Assembly (NCBI GenBank): GCA_019246455.1
Contig: JAFAQJ010000342.1
Location: forward strand, 1-7,695
Length of the DNA stretch: 7,695 nt
Origin: Pseudolabrys sp.
GTDB lineage: Bacteria > Pseudomonadota > Alphaproteobacteria > Rhizobiales > Xanthobacteraceae
Direction: 5' to 3'
Shown: positions 6,264-7,695 of the stretch, in pieces
How positions within the stretch are numbered: position 1 is the stretch's first letter
Layout: every line of letters begins with the position of its first letter
Notes under the pieces: model-generated
Database searches by the model: none
Seen by the model: the letters and a program-made list of their open reading frames with translations, nothing else
Told to the model about the DNA's origin: nothing
Program-made: the position numbers and the translations under genes

Positions 6264-6466
6264 GCTCGTAGAAATGCGAATCCTCAGCCCAAATATGGGT
6301 TTGTTCGGGGCAAAATGCACCTATATCGGCCCTCCTTCGGCGAACTCGAGTGCTCCTTCTGCCGCATTGTCGCAGCCGCTATCCGGAACCCGGTCTTGGC
6401 GCCTCACGTTTCTTCAGGGAGCGGCGCAATCCTTTGCTGCCGCCGAAGCTTATTGGGGCACGCCCA
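6264..6466. promoter_or_regulatory. Divergent intergenic region between uvrD and the ABC transporter gene
   Basis: About 200 bases separate the two divergent starts and should hold both promoters. On the plus strand TTGTTC (6301-6306) and TATATC (6322-6327) are a weak possible -35/-10 pair with only a 15-base spacer. CCCA and TGGG arms around AATA (about 6288-6299) form a small imperfect palindrome. Neither is strong enough to call as a defined site. Confidence 0.35.
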
Positions 6467-7695
6467 TTGGACGACAGGACGGCACCGCAACGCGACCGTC
6501 GCGGCGAGAAAAAGGCCGAAGATCGACCGGCTGATCAGTCGCTCGATGATATCGCGCTGAAAAAAGACGCCGAAGAAAAGGAGATCGCCGAACTCAATGA
6601 GAACCAGCGGGCGGAGCTGAATTCAAAGCTGTTGTTGCGACGGTTCTGGCAGTCAGCCGTCGGTTTCTGGAAGCGCGGGGGCGATCGGTACGCTTCGATC
6701 CTTTCGGGCGCATTGCTGGTTCTGATCCTCGGCAATCTCGCTGCGCAATACGGCATCAACGTTTGGAACCGGAAAATTTTCGACGCGCTCGAAAAACGCG
6801 ATTCTGCGACCGTATTTTATCTCTCGGCTGTCTTTTTTCCGCTTGCTGCGGTCAGCATCGGCTGTGGCGTGGTCAACGTTTATGCTCGCATGAGTTTGCA
6901 ACGCCGGTGGCGCGCGTGGCTTAGCGACAACGTGCTGACACGCTGGCTCGAAAACGGGCGCTACTTTCAGCTCAACCTCATCAGCGGCGACCACAAGAAT
7001 CCCGAATACCGGATCGCGGAAGATTTGCGCGTCGCGACTGACGCGCCAGTAGATTTCGCAGTCGGTGTGACGCAAGCCGGACTGTCAGCGCTCACCTTTA
7101 TCGCTGTGCTTTGGACTATTGCGGGTGCGCTGACGATCCCGCTCGGCGGCTATTCGATCACGATCCCGGGCTTTTTAGTGGTTGCGGCGGTGCTCTATGC
7201 CACCATCGCCAGCGGTTTGATGATGAAGGTCGGCCGCCATTTCGTGTCTTCGTCCGCCGCAAAAAATCAGGCAGAGGCCGATTATCGCTACGTCCTAACC
7301 CGCGTACGAGAAAACGGCGAAAGCATCGCCATTCTTGGCGGAGAGAAAGAAGAGCGCGCCGGGGTCGATCGCTCACTGGTCGGGGTTCTGCGTGCGTGGC
7401 GTGATCTCTGCAAGCAGCACATGAAAACTACCGTGGTGTCGCAAGGCAACATGGTGATCGCCCCTGTCGTGCCCATCATTCTGTGCGGTCCGAAATTTCT
7501 CGCTGGCGAAATGTCGCTCGGCCAGGTGATGCAAGCGGCATCGGCGTTCACCATCGTACAACAGGCGTTCAGTTGGCTGGTGGACAATTACCCGCGGCTT
7601 GCCGACTGGTCGGCGAGCGCCCGGCGCGGCGCTTCCCTCATGCTCTCGCTCGACGCGCTGGAACGTGCGGAAGAGGGTGAGGGATACAATCGTAT
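6467..7695 (+). CDS. ABC transporter, membrane domain of an SbmA/BacA/YddA-like permease-ATPase (3' end beyond window)
   Basis: The N-terminal 409 residues of a fused permease-ATPase; the frame is still open at the right edge, so the nucleotide-binding domain lies outside. After a charged, Lys/Glu-rich cytoplasmic N-terminus (about 1-55) come membrane segments at about 76-93, 116-137, 206-222, 233-250 and 325-342. NPEYRIAEDLR (178-188) is the conserved motif of the ABC_membrane_2 group, which includes SbmA/BacA (peptide import), YddA and the peroxisomal ABCD transporters. NYPRLADWSASARR (374-387) is the usual link to the ATPase. The substrate is unknown; peptides, vitamin B12-like compounds or fatty acyl compounds are known for relatives. 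There is no in-frame ATG until residue 142, past two membrane helices, so a non-ATG start is needed. TTG 6467, with TGGGGC before it, is preferred; GTG 6350 is an alternative adding 39 residues. It is divergent from uvrD. Confidence 0.85.
   Translation, partial: MDDRTAPQRDRRGEKKAEDRPADQSLDDIALKKDAEEKEIAELNENQRAELNSKLLLRRFWQSAVGFWKRGGDRYASILSGALLVLILGNLAAQYGINVWNRKIFDALEKRDSATVFYLSAVFFPLAAVSIGCGVVNVYARMSLQRRWRAWLSDNVLTRWLENGRYFQLNLISGDHKNPEYRIAEDLRVATDAPVDFAVGVTQAGLSALTFIAVLWTIAGALTIPLGGYSITIPGFLVVAAVLYATIASGLMMKVGRHFVSSSAAKNQAEADYRYVLTRVRENGESIAILGGEKEERAGVDRSLVGVLRAWRDLCKQHMKTTVVSQGNMVIAPVVPIILCGPKFLAGEMSLGQVMQAASAFTIVQQAFSWLVDNYPRLADWSASARRGASLMLSLDALERAEEGEGYNR

Noticed and set aside
6264..6466. 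Possible SOS (LexA) control of uvrD
   Set aside because: I looked for GTTC-N7-GTTC or GAAC-N7-GAAC. Single GTTC/GAAC words occur, but none has a partner at the right spacing.
6262..6534. Plus-strand 90-codon frame overlapping the uvrD start and the transporter start
   Set aside because: No convincing ribosome site and no motif; it overlaps the well-supported transporter N-terminus by about 67 bases in another frame and lies in the divergent promoter region.

Overview
The window looks like a chromosomal stretch of a GC-rich alphaproteobacterium of the Bradyrhizobium/Rhodopseudomonas/Afipia type. This rests on high GC, GC-ending codons, and protein variants typical of that group: a PHA-granule family protein, a UvrD with an Ala/Pro insertion, and an SbmA/BacA-like ABC transporter. 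The lineage is an inference from the proteins; no rRNA or other marker gene is present.

Layout: (1) 101-1514, plus strand: a PHA-system small protein, a TauD/TfdA-type Fe(II)/2-oxoglutarate dioxygenase whose ribosome binding site lies in a predicted hairpin, and a 34-residue single-helix membrane peptide. (2) 1537-1932, minus strand: a secreted CAP-domain protein, convergent with the peptide gene. (3) 1985-3479, minus strand, a decay zone: a 3' remnant of a manC/algA-type mannose-phosphate gene, a 60-residue membrane protein, a relic copy of the uvrD 3' end, and a membrane-anchored Pro/Ala-rich gene split by an in-frame TGA. (4) 3582-6263, minus strand: full-length uvrD/pcrA DNA helicase. (5) From 6467 to the right edge, plus strand and divergent from uvrD: the membrane half of an ABC transporter; its ATPase half lies beyond the window.

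The genes do not form one pathway. The intact ones are housekeeping (uvrD), transport (ABC protein), carbon storage (PHA protein) and general metabolism (dioxygenase). The most unusual structure is a roughly 140-base direct repeat (2571-2713 and 3520-3659). It carries the end of uvrD, the spacer after it and the first bases of the next frame, and it brackets the TGA-split gene. It suggests an old duplication or insertion at the 3' end of uvrD. I see no CRISPR array, transposase, integrase, tRNA or rRNA, and no convincing new multi-gene system.
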